64,000 nt of DNA from a bacterium (GTDB lineage: Bacteria; NPL-UPA2; JAUVJM01). Of this stretch, positions 43,823-52,537 are shown piece after piece. The translations under genes and the position numbers were made by a program. Below the pieces are notes generated by a model that saw only the letters and a program-made list of their open reading frames with translations, made no database searches and was not told where the DNA came from. The stretch spans positions 1-64,000 of the forward strand of contig JAUWGW010000004.1 in NCBI GenBank assembly GCA_030606215.1, written 5' to 3'. Position 1 is the stretch's first letter, and every line of letters begins with the position of its first letter.

Positions 43823-44967
43823 CACATAGGCAGATGACAACATATGCTGAGATAAATCTTGAAACTGCAAGGCGGAATCTGGCTCTTGTAAAAGAAAGAG
43901 TGGGAGAAAATGTAGCCATAATGGCTGTTGTGAAAGCAGATGCATACTCGCATGGAGCGGTTGAACTGGCACGCGCATTCCTGAAAAGCGGAGCAAAATT
44001 TTTAGCTGCGGCTAATGTTGAGGAAGGAATAAAACTTCGCTCAGCCGGGGTAAATTCACCTATCATTGTTCTAAATCCAATCCTTCCGGAAGAAGTGGAG
44101 AAAATCCTGAAATATGACTTAACTCCGACAGTAGATAATCTCAGAATCTGCGAGCTGCTCAACGAAAAGAGCGAGAAAAGGGGTGGGGGGAAAGTGCACA
44201 TCCATGTTGAGGTTAATACCGGGATGGGGAGAGGGGGATTTTTCCCGGGCGAGGTGGTTTCTGAACTTAGCAGGATAAAACAACTAAAAAATATAATTAT
44301 TGAAGGTATATTCACACATTTCCCCTCCGGCGAGGATAAAGATTTTACAATGGGACAGATTGCTGAGTTCAAAGAAATACTCCTGAAACTTGAAGAGGCT
44401 CAAATTAATATCCCGTATAAACATTCAGCAAACAGCGCAGGGCTGCTTAACTATTCTGAGAGTTTTTTCAATATGGTCCGTCCCGGGCTCTGTCTTTATG
44501 GTATATTCCCATTTCCTTCTGTAAATAGAAGTATTGCCGTAAGACCGGTCCTCGCACTAAAATCAAAGATAACTCAAAAGAGGGAAGTCCCTGCGGGGTT
44601 AACCCTGAGTTACGGTAGAACTTATACCACAACCCGTAAAGCTTTTATCGGGACAATACCAGTTGGATACTCACACGGATACGACAGGAGGCTCTCAAAT
44701 AAGGCAGACGTCCTTGTGAGAGGAAAAAGGTGTCCTGTTGTGGGGACAGTATGTATGGATAGATGCCTTGTTGACCTCACTAATATCCCTGAAGTAGAAG
44801 AAGGGGAAGAAGTTGTTCTCATAGGAAAACAGGCTTGTCCCCGCGAAAGCGGGGGGCAGGAATCAATCTCCGTTGAAGAACTCGCTGAGAAAGCGGGAAC
44901 CATCCCACATGAAATCATATCGCGTCTCAAAGTCCCAAGAATCTACACCACCACTCCTGCCCGCTAA
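43819..44967 (+). CDS. alr: Alanine racemase
   Basis: The 382-residue PLP enzyme has the cofactor lysine K39 in MAVVKADAYSHG, HIHVEVNTGMGRGG, HSANSAGLL, MVRPGLCLYG, the catalytic-Tyr region LSYGRTY and GTVCMDRCLVDLT. It makes D-Ala for peptidoglycan. The start overlaps the tsaB/rimI stop as ATGA. A short hairpin repeat adds about ten residues (ACPRESGGQE) before SISVEELAEKAGT. Confidence 0.95.
   Translation: MTHRQMTTYAEINLETARRNLALVKERVGENVAIMAVVKADAYSHGAVELARAFLKSGAKFLAAANVEEGIKLRSAGVNSPIIVLNPILPEEVEKILKYDLTPTVDNLRICELLNEKSEKRGGGKVHIHVEVNTGMGRGGFFPGEVVSELSRIKQLKNIIIEGIFTHFPSGEDKDFTMGQIAEFKEILLKLEEAQINIPYKHSANSAGLLNYSESFFNMVRPGLCLYGIFPFPSVNRSIAVRPVLALKSKITQKREVPAGLTLSYGRTYTTTRKAFIGTIPVGYSHGYDRRLSNKADVLVRGKRCPVVGTVCMDRCLVDLTNIPEVEEGEEVVLIGKQACPRESGGQESISVEELAEKAGTIPHEIISRLKVPRIYTTTPAR
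44832..44864. repeat. Short hairpin repeat inside alr
   Basis: CCCCGC-gaaa-GCGGGG (44839-44854) within GGCTTGTCCCC...GGCAGGAATC. The TGTCCCCGC side recurs in the ychF insertion. It lies in a surface loop region and does not break the frame. Confidence 0.6.
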
Positions 44968-45650
44968 TCACTGTCTCTGCCGCTGAGGATGAGTGTGAAC
45001 TCTCCTCTTGGATTTTCCTCTTCAAAAACTTCAATCAATTCCGAGACCCTGCCCCGCAATATCTCTTCAAATTTCTTTGTAAGTTCCCTGCCAATAAACA
45101 GGAATCTATCCCCGATTATCTCTTTAATATCTCTCAGTGTGGAAAGCAAGCGATGGGGAGCTTCATAGAAAATTATTGTTCTGGGTTCATTCCGCAATTC
45201 CCGAAGTTCTCTCTTCCTCCGGCCGCTTTTTGAAGAAAGCCACCCATAAAAAATGAAATTCACGCCTGGCATACCTGATACAGAAAGAGCTGTGGTCAAT
45301 GCAGCCGGTCCCGGAATGGGAACAATCGGGATATCTTTGCCCAGAGCCAGTCTAATAAGGTAGGAACCCGGATCAGAAATCCCCGGAGTTCCTGCATTTG
45401 ACACGAGCGCAATTTTCCTGCCCTCACTTAGAAGCCGCAGGAGTCCCTCAGCTTGTCTGGCCCTGTTATACCGGTAGTAACTTTTAAGAGGTGTTTTTAT
45501 TCCGTAGTGACTGGTGAGTTTTCTCGTGAGGCGCGTATCTTCAGCCGCAATAAAATCTACTTCTTTTAAGACTCGTATAGCTCTTAAGGTTATATCTTCA
45601 AGGTTGCCTATAGGAGTGCTTACCACATAAAGACAACCACCGGGCATCAT
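44964..45650 (-). CDS. rsmI: 16S rRNA (cytidine1402-2'-O)-methyltransferase
   Basis: The 228-residue SAM enzyme shows LYVVSTPIGNLEDITLRA, AAEDTRLTRKL, VSNAGTPGISDPGSYL, PGPAALTTALSVSG and YEAPHRLLSTLRDI, all RsmI marks. It methylates C1402 in the decoding centre. It converges on alr with a four-base overlap. Confidence 0.95.
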   Translation of the reverse strand: MMPGGCLYVVSTPIGNLEDITLRAIRVLKEVDFIAAEDTRLTRKLTSHYGIKTPLKSYYRYNRARQAEGLLRLLSEGRKIALVSNAGTPGISDPGSYLIRLALGKDIPIVPIPGPAALTTALSVSGMPGVNFIFYGWLSSKSGRRKRELRELRNEPRTIIFYEAPHRLLSTLRDIKEIIGDRFLFIGRELTKKFEEILRGRVSELIEVFEEENPRGEFTLILSGRDSD

Positions 45651-45652
45651 AC

Positions 45653-46645
45653 CTATTCATTTGCTCCGCGGAGCTGCGCAAAAATCATCTTCCCCGCAGA
45701 AGTTTGCAGGACACTTGTAATCACAACGTCCACAGTCAAGCCTGTGCTCTTTCTCGCATTCTCAACCACCACCATTGTCCCATCATCAAGATAACCAACT
45801 CCCTGATTATGCTCCTTACCCTCTTTCACTATCTTTACAGCCATTATTTCACCGGGCAGGACTACAGGTTTCATAGCGTTGGCAAGCTCATTTATATTCA
45901 GAACACGGACACCTTCCAGTTCAGCAATTCTGTTCAAATTGTAATCATTGGTAATAAGCTCAGCATCCATAACTTTCCCAAGTTTGACAAGTTTACTGTC
46001 CACACCGTCAACCTCCGGAAAATCCATATCCTGGATTGTAACATTCATTTTCGGGTCTTTTTGCATTTTGTTAAGAATTTCAAGGCCTCTTCGTCCACGC
46101 TTCCGCTTGAGGGAATCAGGGCAGTCTGCTATAGTATGCAGTTCGTGGAGGACAAACCGTGGAATAACAAGGCTGCCTCCAAGAAATCCTGTCCTGCTGA
46201 TATCAGCAACACGCCCATCAATTATGACGCTCGTATCAAGTATTCTTAATCCTGTATTCTCTCCCACGCTGCCCTTCAAAAATGCAGGAAGAGTAAAATC
46301 GGCTTTTCTCTCAAGACTCATGATTACTCCCAGATATCCAAGTGCAATATTAAGCCCGAGCGGCACTATAAACCTGTTCATTCCTCCAATAGGGATCAGA
46401 TAAAAAGGAATTGACAGAAGGTTCGCTGCCGCAAGCCCCATTATCAAACCTGAAGTAGCGACGCCAAGCTCTTTAAGAGAAGCTCCCCTCAATACCCCCC
46501 TTTCAAAACCAACGATTAAAATAGCCATAACCCCGCCTGCAATTGCTCCATGCATACCGAGTTCCAGACCAAACCGAGGTCCAATATAATAACCAACTGC
46601 AACACATACAACAATAAGAAGTAATCTAATCAAATTTATAAGCAT
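45653..46645 (-). CDS. PIN/TRAM-domain membrane protein (YacL-like)
   Basis: The 330-residue protein has four N-terminal membrane segments (about 1-110), a PIN domain with LDTSVIIDGRVADI, HELHTIAD and TNDYNLNRIAEL acidic sites, and a C-terminal TRAM domain (VKIVKEGKEHNQGVGYLDDGTMVVVENA). The PIN fold suggests an RNase; its target is unknown. Confidence 0.88.
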   Translation of the reverse strand: MLINLIRLLLIVVCVAVGYYIGPRFGLELGMHGAIAGGVMAILIVGFERGVLRGASLKELGVATSGLIMGLAAANLLSIPFYLIPIGGMNRFIVPLGLNIALGYLGVIMSLERKADFTLPAFLKGSVGENTGLRILDTSVIIDGRVADISRTGFLGGSLVIPRFVLHELHTIADCPDSLKRKRGRRGLEILNKMQKDPKMNVTIQDMDFPEVDGVDSKLVKLGKVMDAELITNDYNLNRIAELEGVRVLNINELANAMKPVVLPGEIMAVKIVKEGKEHNQGVGYLDDGTMVVVENARKSTGLTVDVVITSVLQTSAGKMIFAQLRGANE

Positions 46646-46657
46646 TTTTCTCGCTCC

Positions 46658-47983
46658 TTATTCACCTCTCATGGAAAGAGGCTCAAACCTTGTATACTCA
46701 CTTATAAAAGCAAGCCTCACGGTCCCAACAGGACCATTACGCTGTTTTGCAATAATCACCTCAGCCTCCCCCTGCTTTTTCTTCGGGTCATAATATTCTT
46801 CACGCAGGAGAAGTATAACCACGTCAGCGTCCTGCTCAATTGCACCTGATTCACGCAAATCAGATAACTGAGGACGATGGTCCGCTCTCGCCTCTACGGC
46901 GCGGCTCAACTGAGAAATAGCCACCACAGGAATCCTCAACTCTCTCGCCAGGGATTTTAGAGAGCGGGATATCTCGGAGATTTCCTGCTGTTTGTTATCT
47001 GCTCTCCCGGACCACTGCATTAATTGCAGATAATCTATAATAATCAACCCTATATTTTCTCTTGCGTTCAAGCGTCTTGCTTTTGCTCTCAACTCAAGCA
47101 CAGGAATAGCAGGAGTATCGTCAATAAATATTGGCGCTTCCGAAAGCCTGCCTGCGGCTATAGTCAGTCTCGGGAAAGCTTCCTCGCTAAGGAAACCCGT
47201 GCGCAGTTTATACGCACTTACCCTTGCCTCAGCGCAAAGCATCCTTTGAACCAGTTGTTCTCTGGACGTTTCCAGGCTGAAGAATGCAACCGGGACTTTC
47301 TCTCTGATAGCGGCTGTTTGAGCAATATTAATCGCAAGACTTGATTTTCCCATTGAAGGCCGCCCGGCAATTATTATCAAATCAGAAAGCTGCAATCCGG
47401 AAGTTATTTCGTCAAGATCATCAAATCCTGTTGAAATACCTGTAACAAGCTGTTTGTTCCTGTAAAGTGCTTCAACCGTCTCCAGACTGTCATGGATAAT
47501 ATCTTTCAGGCGGATGAAATCCTGCCCCGGTTTATCTCTGGAGAGGTTATATATTGACTGCTCAACCCTGTCAACAAAAAGACCAACATCATCAGGACTT
47601 CCATAACACTCATCTGCAACCTTATTCAAGAGGTTTATCATATCCCGCAGGACCGCTTTCTCCTTCACAATCTTCGCATAATACTCAACATTTTCCGAAG
47701 TAGGAACGCCATCCACCAGCCCTGTCAGATAACTTGCTCCACCAACTGCCTCCAGATTTCCATCCCTGCGCAATTGCTCTGTAATTGTAACAAGGTCAAT
47801 CGCCTCATCTTTTCCAAACAATTCAACCATGGCAGAAAATATCTTTCTATGAGCTTCTCTGTAAAAACCTTCTTTATTGAGAAGCTCAATGCACCTGTAC
47901 ACAGCATTTGAAGTCATCAGCATTGAACCGAGGACAGACATTTCTGCCTCAACGTTCTGTGGTGGGATTCTCTCCTGTTCCAT
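46658..47983 (-). CDS. dnaB: Replicative DNA helicase
   Basis: The 441-residue protein has the N-terminal DnaB domain (PPQNVEAEMSVLGSML) and the RecA-like core: Walker A AGRPSMGKSSLA, FFSLETSREQLVQR, IDYLQLM, and DLRESGAIEQDADVV. It unwinds DNA at the fork. The ATG at 47983 overlaps the rplI stop by one base (TAATG). No intein is present. Confidence 0.96.
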   Translation of the reverse strand: MEQERIPPQNVEAEMSVLGSMLMTSNAVYRCIELLNKEGFYREAHRKIFSAMVELFGKDEAIDLVTITEQLRRDGNLEAVGGASYLTGLVDGVPTSENVEYYAKIVKEKAVLRDMINLLNKVADECYGSPDDVGLFVDRVEQSIYNLSRDKPGQDFIRLKDIIHDSLETVEALYRNKQLVTGISTGFDDLDEITSGLQLSDLIIIAGRPSMGKSSLAINIAQTAAIREKVPVAFFSLETSREQLVQRMLCAEARVSAYKLRTGFLSEEAFPRLTIAAGRLSEAPIFIDDTPAIPVLELRAKARRLNARENIGLIIIDYLQLMQWSGRADNKQQEISEISRSLKSLARELRIPVVAISQLSRAVEARADHRPQLSDLRESGAIEQDADVVILLLREEYYDPKKKQGEAEVIIAKQRNGPVGTVRLAFISEYTRFEPLSMRGE

Positions 47984-48426
47984 TATTTTTTCACAACCCA
48001 CACCTTTACAGTTGTGGTGATTTCAGGATGGACTCTAACCTGGATTTCATAAACTCCAAGTTTCCTGATGTGTTCAGCAAGCAGAATATTCCGCCTGTCT
48101 ATCTCAACTCCTTCCTCGTTAAGTGCTCTTGCAATATCCATAGATGTAACAGAACCAAACAACTTCTCATCTTCGCCAACTTCAACCGGAATTGTCAGCG
48201 ATGCAGCAGTCAGCTTTTCAGCCAGAATTTCCGCAGACTTCTTCTCCTTTTCCTTCCTGATAATTTCCCCGCGTTTCTGCTCCTCTACTATTTTCATACT
48301 CGCAGGTGTAGCAGGTAGAGCCAAGCCGCGTGGAATCAGGAAGTTGCGCCCATAACCCGGTTTAACTTCAACCACATCTCCGGATGAGCCAAGATTCTCT
48401 ACTTGTTTCCTGAGTATTACCTTCAC
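47983..48426 (-). CDS. rplI: Ribosomal protein L9
   Basis: The 147-residue protein has the L9 N-domain (VILRKQVENLGSSGDVVEVKPGYGRNFLIPRGLA), a long connecting helix and the C-domain (FGSVTSMDIARAL, EIQVRVHPEITTTVKVWV). The start is GTG at 48426, overlapping the rpsR stop by one base. Confidence 0.96.
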   Translation of the reverse strand: MKVILRKQVENLGSSGDVVEVKPGYGRNFLIPRGLALPATPASMKIVEEQKRGEIIRKEKEKKSAEILAEKLTAASLTIPVEVGEDEKLFGSVTSMDIARALNEEGVEIDRRNILLAEHIRKLGVYEIQVRVHPEITTTVKVWVVKK

Positions 48427-48707
48427 TATTCTGCCTTAAAAGGTAGAAGTGCAACCTGTCTTGCTCTCTTTACCGCTGTTGAGAGCTGTCTTTGATGCTT
48501 ACTGCAATTTCCAGAAATCCTGCCCGGCAATATTTTCCCTCTCTCAGTGATATAATTACGCAATCTATAGACATCCTTAAAATCAATCCTGTCAACTTTA
48601 TCAGCACAGAACTTGCATACTTTTTTTCGCAGTGGACGCCGCCGCTTACGAGTTTGAGTTTTTCTCCTGACCAATTCCTCCACCCTCCTCAGAGATTTTT
48701 TCCTCAA
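48426..48707 (-). CDS. rpsR: Ribosomal protein S18
   Basis: The protein contains [46 protein letters not shown] and [11 protein letters not shown], the S18 signature with CxxC. ATG at 48707 gives 93 residues, longer than usual and overlapping ssb by 62 bases. In-frame GTG (48686) or TTG (48677), the latter behind AGGAGG, would give normal lengths of 83-86. Confidence 0.95.
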   Translation of the reverse strand: MRKKSLRRVEELVRRKTQTRKRRRPLRKKVCKFCADKVDRIDFKDVYRLRNYITERGKILPGRISGNCSKHQRQLSTAVKRARQVALLPFKAE

Positions 48708-49104
48708 CTACAGGGTTGCTTTCTGCACCCTGCTCACCTTCCCTTACACCTGCACCTGCATTCGCGCGATCGCCTCTCCTCCCAAGAAACTGGATACGAC
48801 CGGCAACAACCTCAAGTGCGCTACGCTTTTCACCATTACTTGTTTCCCAGTTGCGACTCTGCAGCCTTCCTTCAACGAAAACAGGGCTGCCTTTGCTCAG
48901 ATACTCACCACAGATTTCAGCCTGTTTACGCCAGACAACAACAGTGACAAAGCACGTTTCTTCTTTCTTCTCTCCTTCTTTTGTGGTGTAGACCCTGTTG
49001 ACCGCAATCCTCAAATTTGAGACAGCGTCTCCGCTCGGAACGTAACGCAGTTCCGGGTCTCTTACGAGATTGCCGATAAGAAAAACCCGATTCAAACTTG
49101 CCAT
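48646..49104 (-). CDS. ssb: Single-stranded DNA-binding protein
   Basis: The 152-residue protein has the OB fold ([72 protein letters not shown]). A flexible tail follows but ends QEKNSNS, without the acidic DDDIPF-type tip that recruits repair proteins in most bacteria. The 3' end overlaps rpsR. The start at 49104 is preferred over a GTG/ATG five codons upstream because MASLNR begins the fold. Confidence 0.93.
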   Translation of the reverse strand: MASLNRVFLIGNLVRDPELRYVPSGDAVSNLRIAVNRVYTTKEGEKKEETCFVTVVVWRKQAEICGEYLSKGSPVFVEGRLQSRNWETSNGEKRSALEVVAGRIQFLGRRGDRANAGAGVREGEQGAESNPVVEEKISEEGGGIGQEKNSNS

Positions 49105-49123
49105 TTCTCCATCCCCCAATTAG

Positions 49124-49408
49124 CTAACTCTTTTGCAAGAACATACACCTCAAGATATTCTCTGCTAACCCACAAGTTCTTCTCAACTCACCTGTTATTT
49201 TCTCACCCCCTTTGAAAGTGAGCAGAATATAAATTGCCTCTGCCTTACCTTTAATCTTGTAAGCCAGTCTTCTCCTCCCCCATCTTTCCCAGTTTTCAAT
49301 TTCGCCGCCTCCACTTGTAATCACTCCTTCAACAAGCCCTTTTATCCCGGTGACACCCTCTTCATCAAGTTCCGGGTTTGCAAGTAAAACACCCTCATAC
49401 TCTCTCAT
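49124..49408 (-). CDS. rpsF: Ribosomal protein S6
   Basis: The 94-residue protein shows YEGVLLANPELDEEGV, WGRRRLAYKIKGKAEAIYILLTF and AENILRCMFL, matching S6. It heads the rpsF-ssb-rpsR-rplI-dnaB operon and has a promoter directly upstream. Confidence 0.94.
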   Translation of the reverse strand: MREYEGVLLANPELDEEGVTGIKGLVEGVITSGGGEIENWERWGRRRLAYKIKGKAEAIYILLTFKGGEKITGELRRTCGLAENILRCMFLQKS

Positions 49409-49442
49409 GACTCTACCCCTTTTTAGCTGGCAACTATTTGCA

Positions 49443-49472
49443 ATGATATCACAGTTAATTTACTTCTGCCAA
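49443..49472 (-). promoter_or_regulatory. Promoter of the rpsF-ssb-rpsR-rplI-dnaB operon
   Basis: TTGGCA (49472-49467) and TATCAT (49448-49443) are 18 bp apart with an extended -10 TGa, on the minus strand. The leader is about 28 nt. Confidence 0.6.
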
Positions 49473-49478
49473 CTATTT

Positions 49479-50567
49479 TTATCTAAAATGAAAATAGATA
49501 ATGTCTCCGTCCTGTACAATGTAACCTCTCCCTTCAACCCTCAAAAACCCTTTTTCCTTAGCCTGCTTGATACCGGCACAGCGCTCAAAATCCGGGAAGG
49601 AGACCACCTCAGCCTTTATAAACCCCCGCTCCATATCAGAATGAATTTTCCCTGCCGCAGTTGGAGCCGACGTTCCCTGTTTCGCAGTCCACGCATTCAC
49701 CTTCCCTCCAACAACAGTATAGAATGTAATCAACTGTAAGGCTTGAAAACTCGTAGTTATGAGTTTCTCCAGAGCTGTCGCAGTCAGTCCAAACTCCCGG
49801 CGAAATTCCTCCGCCTCTTCCCCGGTTAACTTTTGAAGTTCTGACTCAAGAAGTGCTGAAATGTAAAGGAGAGGGAATCCTTCAGCTTTCGCAAAATCCT
49901 CAAGCAGGGGCAAGCTTGCCTGCCCGCTTCCACTGCCACCTTCCTCAACATTTGCAACATATATTATGGGTTTTGCTGTTAGGAAATTTAGCATATCTGA
50001 ACGGGGCACCTCAGCCCCTGCGCAAGCAGGGGCCTGTCCCCGCATGCTTAAAGCGGGGATTAGCCTGCGCCGCAGAGGAATACCTTTCTGAAGCGCATCC
50101 TTTGCTCTTAGAAGGATTTCTTTCTCTTCATTAGGAGATTTATCCTCCACTTTTTCAAGACGGCGTTCCACCATCTCCAAATCCGAAAGGGCAAGTTCCG
50201 TATGGACCACTTTAACATCCTCAACCGGGTTTAGCTCCCCTTTCCCAAAACAGCGAACAACATGCAGTATAGCATCAACTTGCCTGATTTCAGCAAGGAA
50301 TCTATTCCCCAGTCCCTCCCCGCAACTCGCACCTTTAACAAGACCAGCAATGTCTATGAACTTAAGTGTTTCCGGCTGCAATTCATCGGGCTTAAGAAGT
50401 GTCCTGAGCTTATTGAGACGAACATCCGGAATTCTTACTACACCTATATTCGGATTGATTGTGCAGAAAGGATAATCAGAAACCTCGGCATTGTTAGAAG
50501 TCAGGCAATTAAAGATGGTGGATTTGCCTACATTTGGCAGTCCAACAATTCCACAACTAAAGCTCAT
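49479..50567 (-). CDS. ychF: Obg-like ATPase YchF
   Basis: The 362-residue protein has the P-loop GLPNVGKSTIFN, SDYPFCTINPN, FIDIAGLVKGAS, LNFLTAKPIIYVANV and the C-terminal TGS-like domain (QLITFYTVVGGKVNAWTAKQGTSAPTAAGKIH, FPDFERCAG). YchF binds ATP rather than GTP and associates with ribosomes. A palindromic insertion (50011-50060) codes for about 25 unusual residues (including LIPALSMRGQAPACAGAEV) just before LNFLTAKP. Confidence 0.95.
   Translation of the reverse strand: MSFSCGIVGLPNVGKSTIFNCLTSNNAEVSDYPFCTINPNIGVVRIPDVRLNKLRTLLKPDELQPETLKFIDIAGLVKGASCGEGLGNRFLAEIRQVDAILHVVRCFGKGELNPVEDVKVVHTELALSDLEMVERRLEKVEDKSPNEEKEILLRAKDALQKGIPLRRRLIPALSMRGQAPACAGAEVPRSDMLNFLTAKPIIYVANVEEGGSGSGQASLPLLEDFAKAEGFPLLYISALLESELQKLTGEEAEEFRREFGLTATALEKLITTSFQALQLITFYTVVGGKVNAWTAKQGTSAPTAAGKIHSDMERGFIKAEVVSFPDFERCAGIKQAKEKGFLRVEGRGYIVQDGDIIYFHFR
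50011..50060. repeat. Two-hairpin repeat inside ychF
   Basis: Hairpins CCCCTGC-gcaa-GCAGGGG (50015-50032) and CCCCGC...GCGGGG (50038-50058). It keeps the ychF frame open and replaces or extends the variable segment between KGIPLR and LNFLTAKP. Confidence 0.7.
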
Positions 50568-50568
50568 G

Positions 50569-51123
50569 TCAGTTAAACATGCTCATCGCAGTGCTGAGCC
50601 CTTCCCGGATAATAATTTGAATTGCAGTCACGCCTCTCTCAATAGCCTCTTCAATCACCGGTTCTTCATGCGGAGAAAACTCCCCGAGGACAAACTCCGT
50701 ATCTGAGCCCATATCTCCTCTTCCTATTCCAATCCGTATACGGGGGAATTTCTTCGAGCCAAGAGCTAATATTATGGATTCAACTCCCTTGTGTCCTCCT
50801 GCACTTCCTTCAGACCGTATGCGGATTTTCCCCAGGCTTAAATTCATATCATCGTAAATTACAAGTAAGTCCTGAAGGTCAAAAGAGTAGTAACGCATAA
50901 AAGAGTTGATTGCTTTCCCGCTCAGGTTGACATAGGTGAGAGGTTTTACAAGGAAAACCATCTCACTATCAACCTTGCCTTTCCCGAACACGGAAAAATG
51001 TTTCCTCTGACACAGTTCAATCCCGGAAACAGATGAAAATTTATCAATCACCATGAACCCAGCATTATGCCGTGTTTTCTCATATTTTCTCGCAGGATTT
51101 CCCAACCCAACGACCACTTTCAT
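50569..51123 (-). CDS. pth: Peptidyl-tRNA hydrolase
   Basis: The 184-residue protein has VVGLGNPARKYEKTRHNAGF with N9 and the catalytic H19, VKPLTYVNLSGKAI, VIYDDMNLSLGKIRIRSEGSAGGHKGVESI and the C-terminal helix. It recycles peptidyl-tRNAs. The frame is open far upstream but that part is the repetitive end of rplY in another frame; ATG 51123 is the family start. Confidence 0.96.
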   Translation of the reverse strand: MKVVVGLGNPARKYEKTRHNAGFMVIDKFSSVSGIELCQRKHFSVFGKGKVDSEMVFLVKPLTYVNLSGKAINSFMRYYSFDLQDLLVIYDDMNLSLGKIRIRSEGSAGGHKGVESIILALGSKKFPRIRIGIGRGDMGSDTEFVLGEFSPHEEPVIEEAIERGVTAIQIIIREGLSTAMSMFN

Positions 51124-51124
51124 A

Positions 51125-51847
51125 TCACTCCTTACCCTTGCCTCTTTCCTTCTCTTTCCCTTTCTCTTTCTCTTTCCCTTTCCCCTTGCCTCCTTCTTCC
51201 TCTTTTTCCTCTTCTTTTTCAGCCTCTTCCTCAGGCTTCTCCTCCTCGCCCACAAGCTCCGGTTCAGCCACTTCCTCTGCCACTTCCTCCTCAACCACTC
51301 TGGGCGCTATAACTGAGACAACTACCCTATCGTCTTCAGTTACAATTTCCACACCCTCCGGTGAGCTCACATCTCGCACATGGATTAAATTTCCAATCTT
51401 AAGGTCTGTTACATCAACTTCAATATTCCCCGGTATTTTATCTGCGAGACATTCAACCTCAACCTCACGCAATACATGCTCCAGAACACCCCCTTCTTTC
51501 TCCCCGGCAGATTCACCAACTGTTACAACCGGAACTGAAACCTTCATCTTCTCAGTGAGCTTCACCCTGAAAAAATCAATATGCTGTAGTCTTCCCCATA
51601 TAGGGTCAAACTGTTCCTCCCTGATAATAGCAGGAGTGGCAGCTTTGCCAACCCTTAACTCAATGACAGTATGTTCCCCTCCAGCACGCCTGACCTTCTC
51701 AAAATCCCTCTCTTTCACTTGAAGAGGCACAACCTTCTGTTTCGTCCCGTAGAGGATAGCTGGAACAAACCCTTCTCTACGAAGCTTCCTCGCAGCTCCT
51801 TTCCCTGCCTTTTCCCTTACTTCCCCTTCTAATGTTAACCGCTCCAT
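51125..51847 (-). CDS. rplY: Ribosomal protein L25/CTC with a low-complexity acidic/basic tail
   Basis: Residues 1-185 are a normal CTC-type L25: LEGEVREKAGKGAARKLRREGFVPAILYG, HIDFFRVKLTEKMKV, VLEHVLREVEVECLADKIPGNIEVDV. The last about 55 residues are low complexity: Val/Glu-rich, then Glu/Lys/Gly repeats (GKGKGKEKEKGKEKERGKGKE). L25 binds 5S rRNA. The start is ATG 51847 (or 51850) after GAGGGAG. pth follows 1 base later. Confidence 0.93.
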   Translation of the reverse strand: MERLTLEGEVREKAGKGAARKLRREGFVPAILYGTKQKVVPLQVKERDFEKVRRAGGEHTVIELRVGKAATPAIIREEQFDPIWGRLQHIDFFRVKLTEKMKVSVPVVTVGESAGEKEGGVLEHVLREVEVECLADKIPGNIEVDVTDLKIGNLIHVRDVSSPEGVEIVTEDDRVVVSVIAPRVVEEEVAEEVAEPELVGEEEKPEEEAEKEEEKEEEGGKGKGKEKEKGKEKERGKGKE

Positions 51848-51868
51848 CATATCTCCCTCAAGATACAC

Positions 51869-51918
51869 CCCCACCTCTTTCCTCCCCCCTCGAGGGGGAG
51901 GACTAAGGAGGGGGGGGC
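51869..51918. repeat. 50-bp C/G-rich palindromic repeat, intergenic copy
   Basis: It opens CCCCCACCT, has the hairpin CCTCCCCC-(TCGA)-GGGGGAGG and closes in a run of G. It is the sister copy of the element inside tsaB at 42685-42732. Confidence 0.8.
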
Positions 51919-51957
51919 ATAAATGTCGCCCCTACGCCTGGCAACGGCATAAGTAAC

Positions 51958-51984
51958 GGGCAGGAGAAAAACATTCCTGCCCGC
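51958..51984 (-). terminator. Hairpin after the outer-membrane protein gene, likely terminator
   Basis: A perfect 9-bp stem CGGGCAGGA/TCCTGCCCG with a 9-nt loop lies 23 bases past the end of the 52-kb barrel gene. On the minus strand it is followed by TTACTTA, a weak T-run. Confidence 0.5.
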
Positions 51985-52006
51985 CCCTTTTTGCCTTACT
52001 CCTCTA

Positions 52007-52537
52007 TCAGAACATCGCTCTTATGCCGAACGAAAGCGAGAGGTCGCTATCTTCAGCAACTCCCTCGTTAATGAAAATATCTTCAGTTGCAAGCATGTAC
52101 GTCAGAGCAATGTCAATTGCAACATTGTCTGCAATGAAGTGCTTCACACCAGCCCGCGGTCCGTATACAAAAGCGCTTTCGTCCCATGAACCAAGCTCGA
52201 CCTTGACATATTCAACTCTTGCGCCAACATACGGCACAGTCATCGTCGCCATGTCAAAATGGTGTTCAACAAAACCACCAAGCTCCCAGCCCTTCGCATC
52301 AACCCCGGGACCGCCAGCATCTTCATAGGATAGATAACTCAGAAGACCTCCTACCTCAAGCGCATCTCTAATGAAGACACCATAGCCGAAAGACAACTCC
52401 AGCTCTGCCCCCGCCGCTCCGTCAGGGTCCCATCCGCCTTCAATTGAAAACTCCCTGGTCCCTTCCTGGATTGACGGCTGCGCACAAACAAATGTCGCAA
52501 GAGCCGCAACCATCGCCACAACAAAATACTTTCTCAT
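52007..52537 (-). CDS. Small outer-membrane beta-barrel protein
   Basis: The 176-residue protein has a signal peptide (MRKYFVVAMVAALATFVCA) and eight or so alternating beta strands (EFSIEGGW, AELELSFGYG, WELGGFVEHHF), ending LSFGIRAMF with the C-terminal Phe used by the BAM machinery. This is the OmpA/OmpW-like small-barrel type. Its start overlaps the metalloprotease stop by four bases. Confidence 0.75.
   Translation of the reverse strand: MRKYFVVAMVAALATFVCAQPSIQEGTREFSIEGGWDPDGAAGAELELSFGYGVFIRDALEVGGLLSYLSYEDAGGPGVDAKGWELGGFVEHHFDMATMTVPYVGARVEYVKVELGSWDESAFVYGPRAGVKHFIADNVAIDIALTYMLATEDIFINEGVAEDSDLSLSFGIRAMF

Noticed and set aside
43963-43980. TGGCACG motif inside alr as a sigma-54 promoter
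   Set aside because: The -12 element reads TTCC rather than TTGC and the site is inside a coding region.
51124-51294. 57-codon Arg/Lys-rich N-terminal extension of pth
   Set aside because: It is the shifted frame of the rplY repetitive tail; Pth starts at 51123.
51053-51722. Ser/Pro/Phe-rich plus-strand frames opposite rplY
   Set aside because: They are antisense readings of the polypurine tract in the rplY tail.
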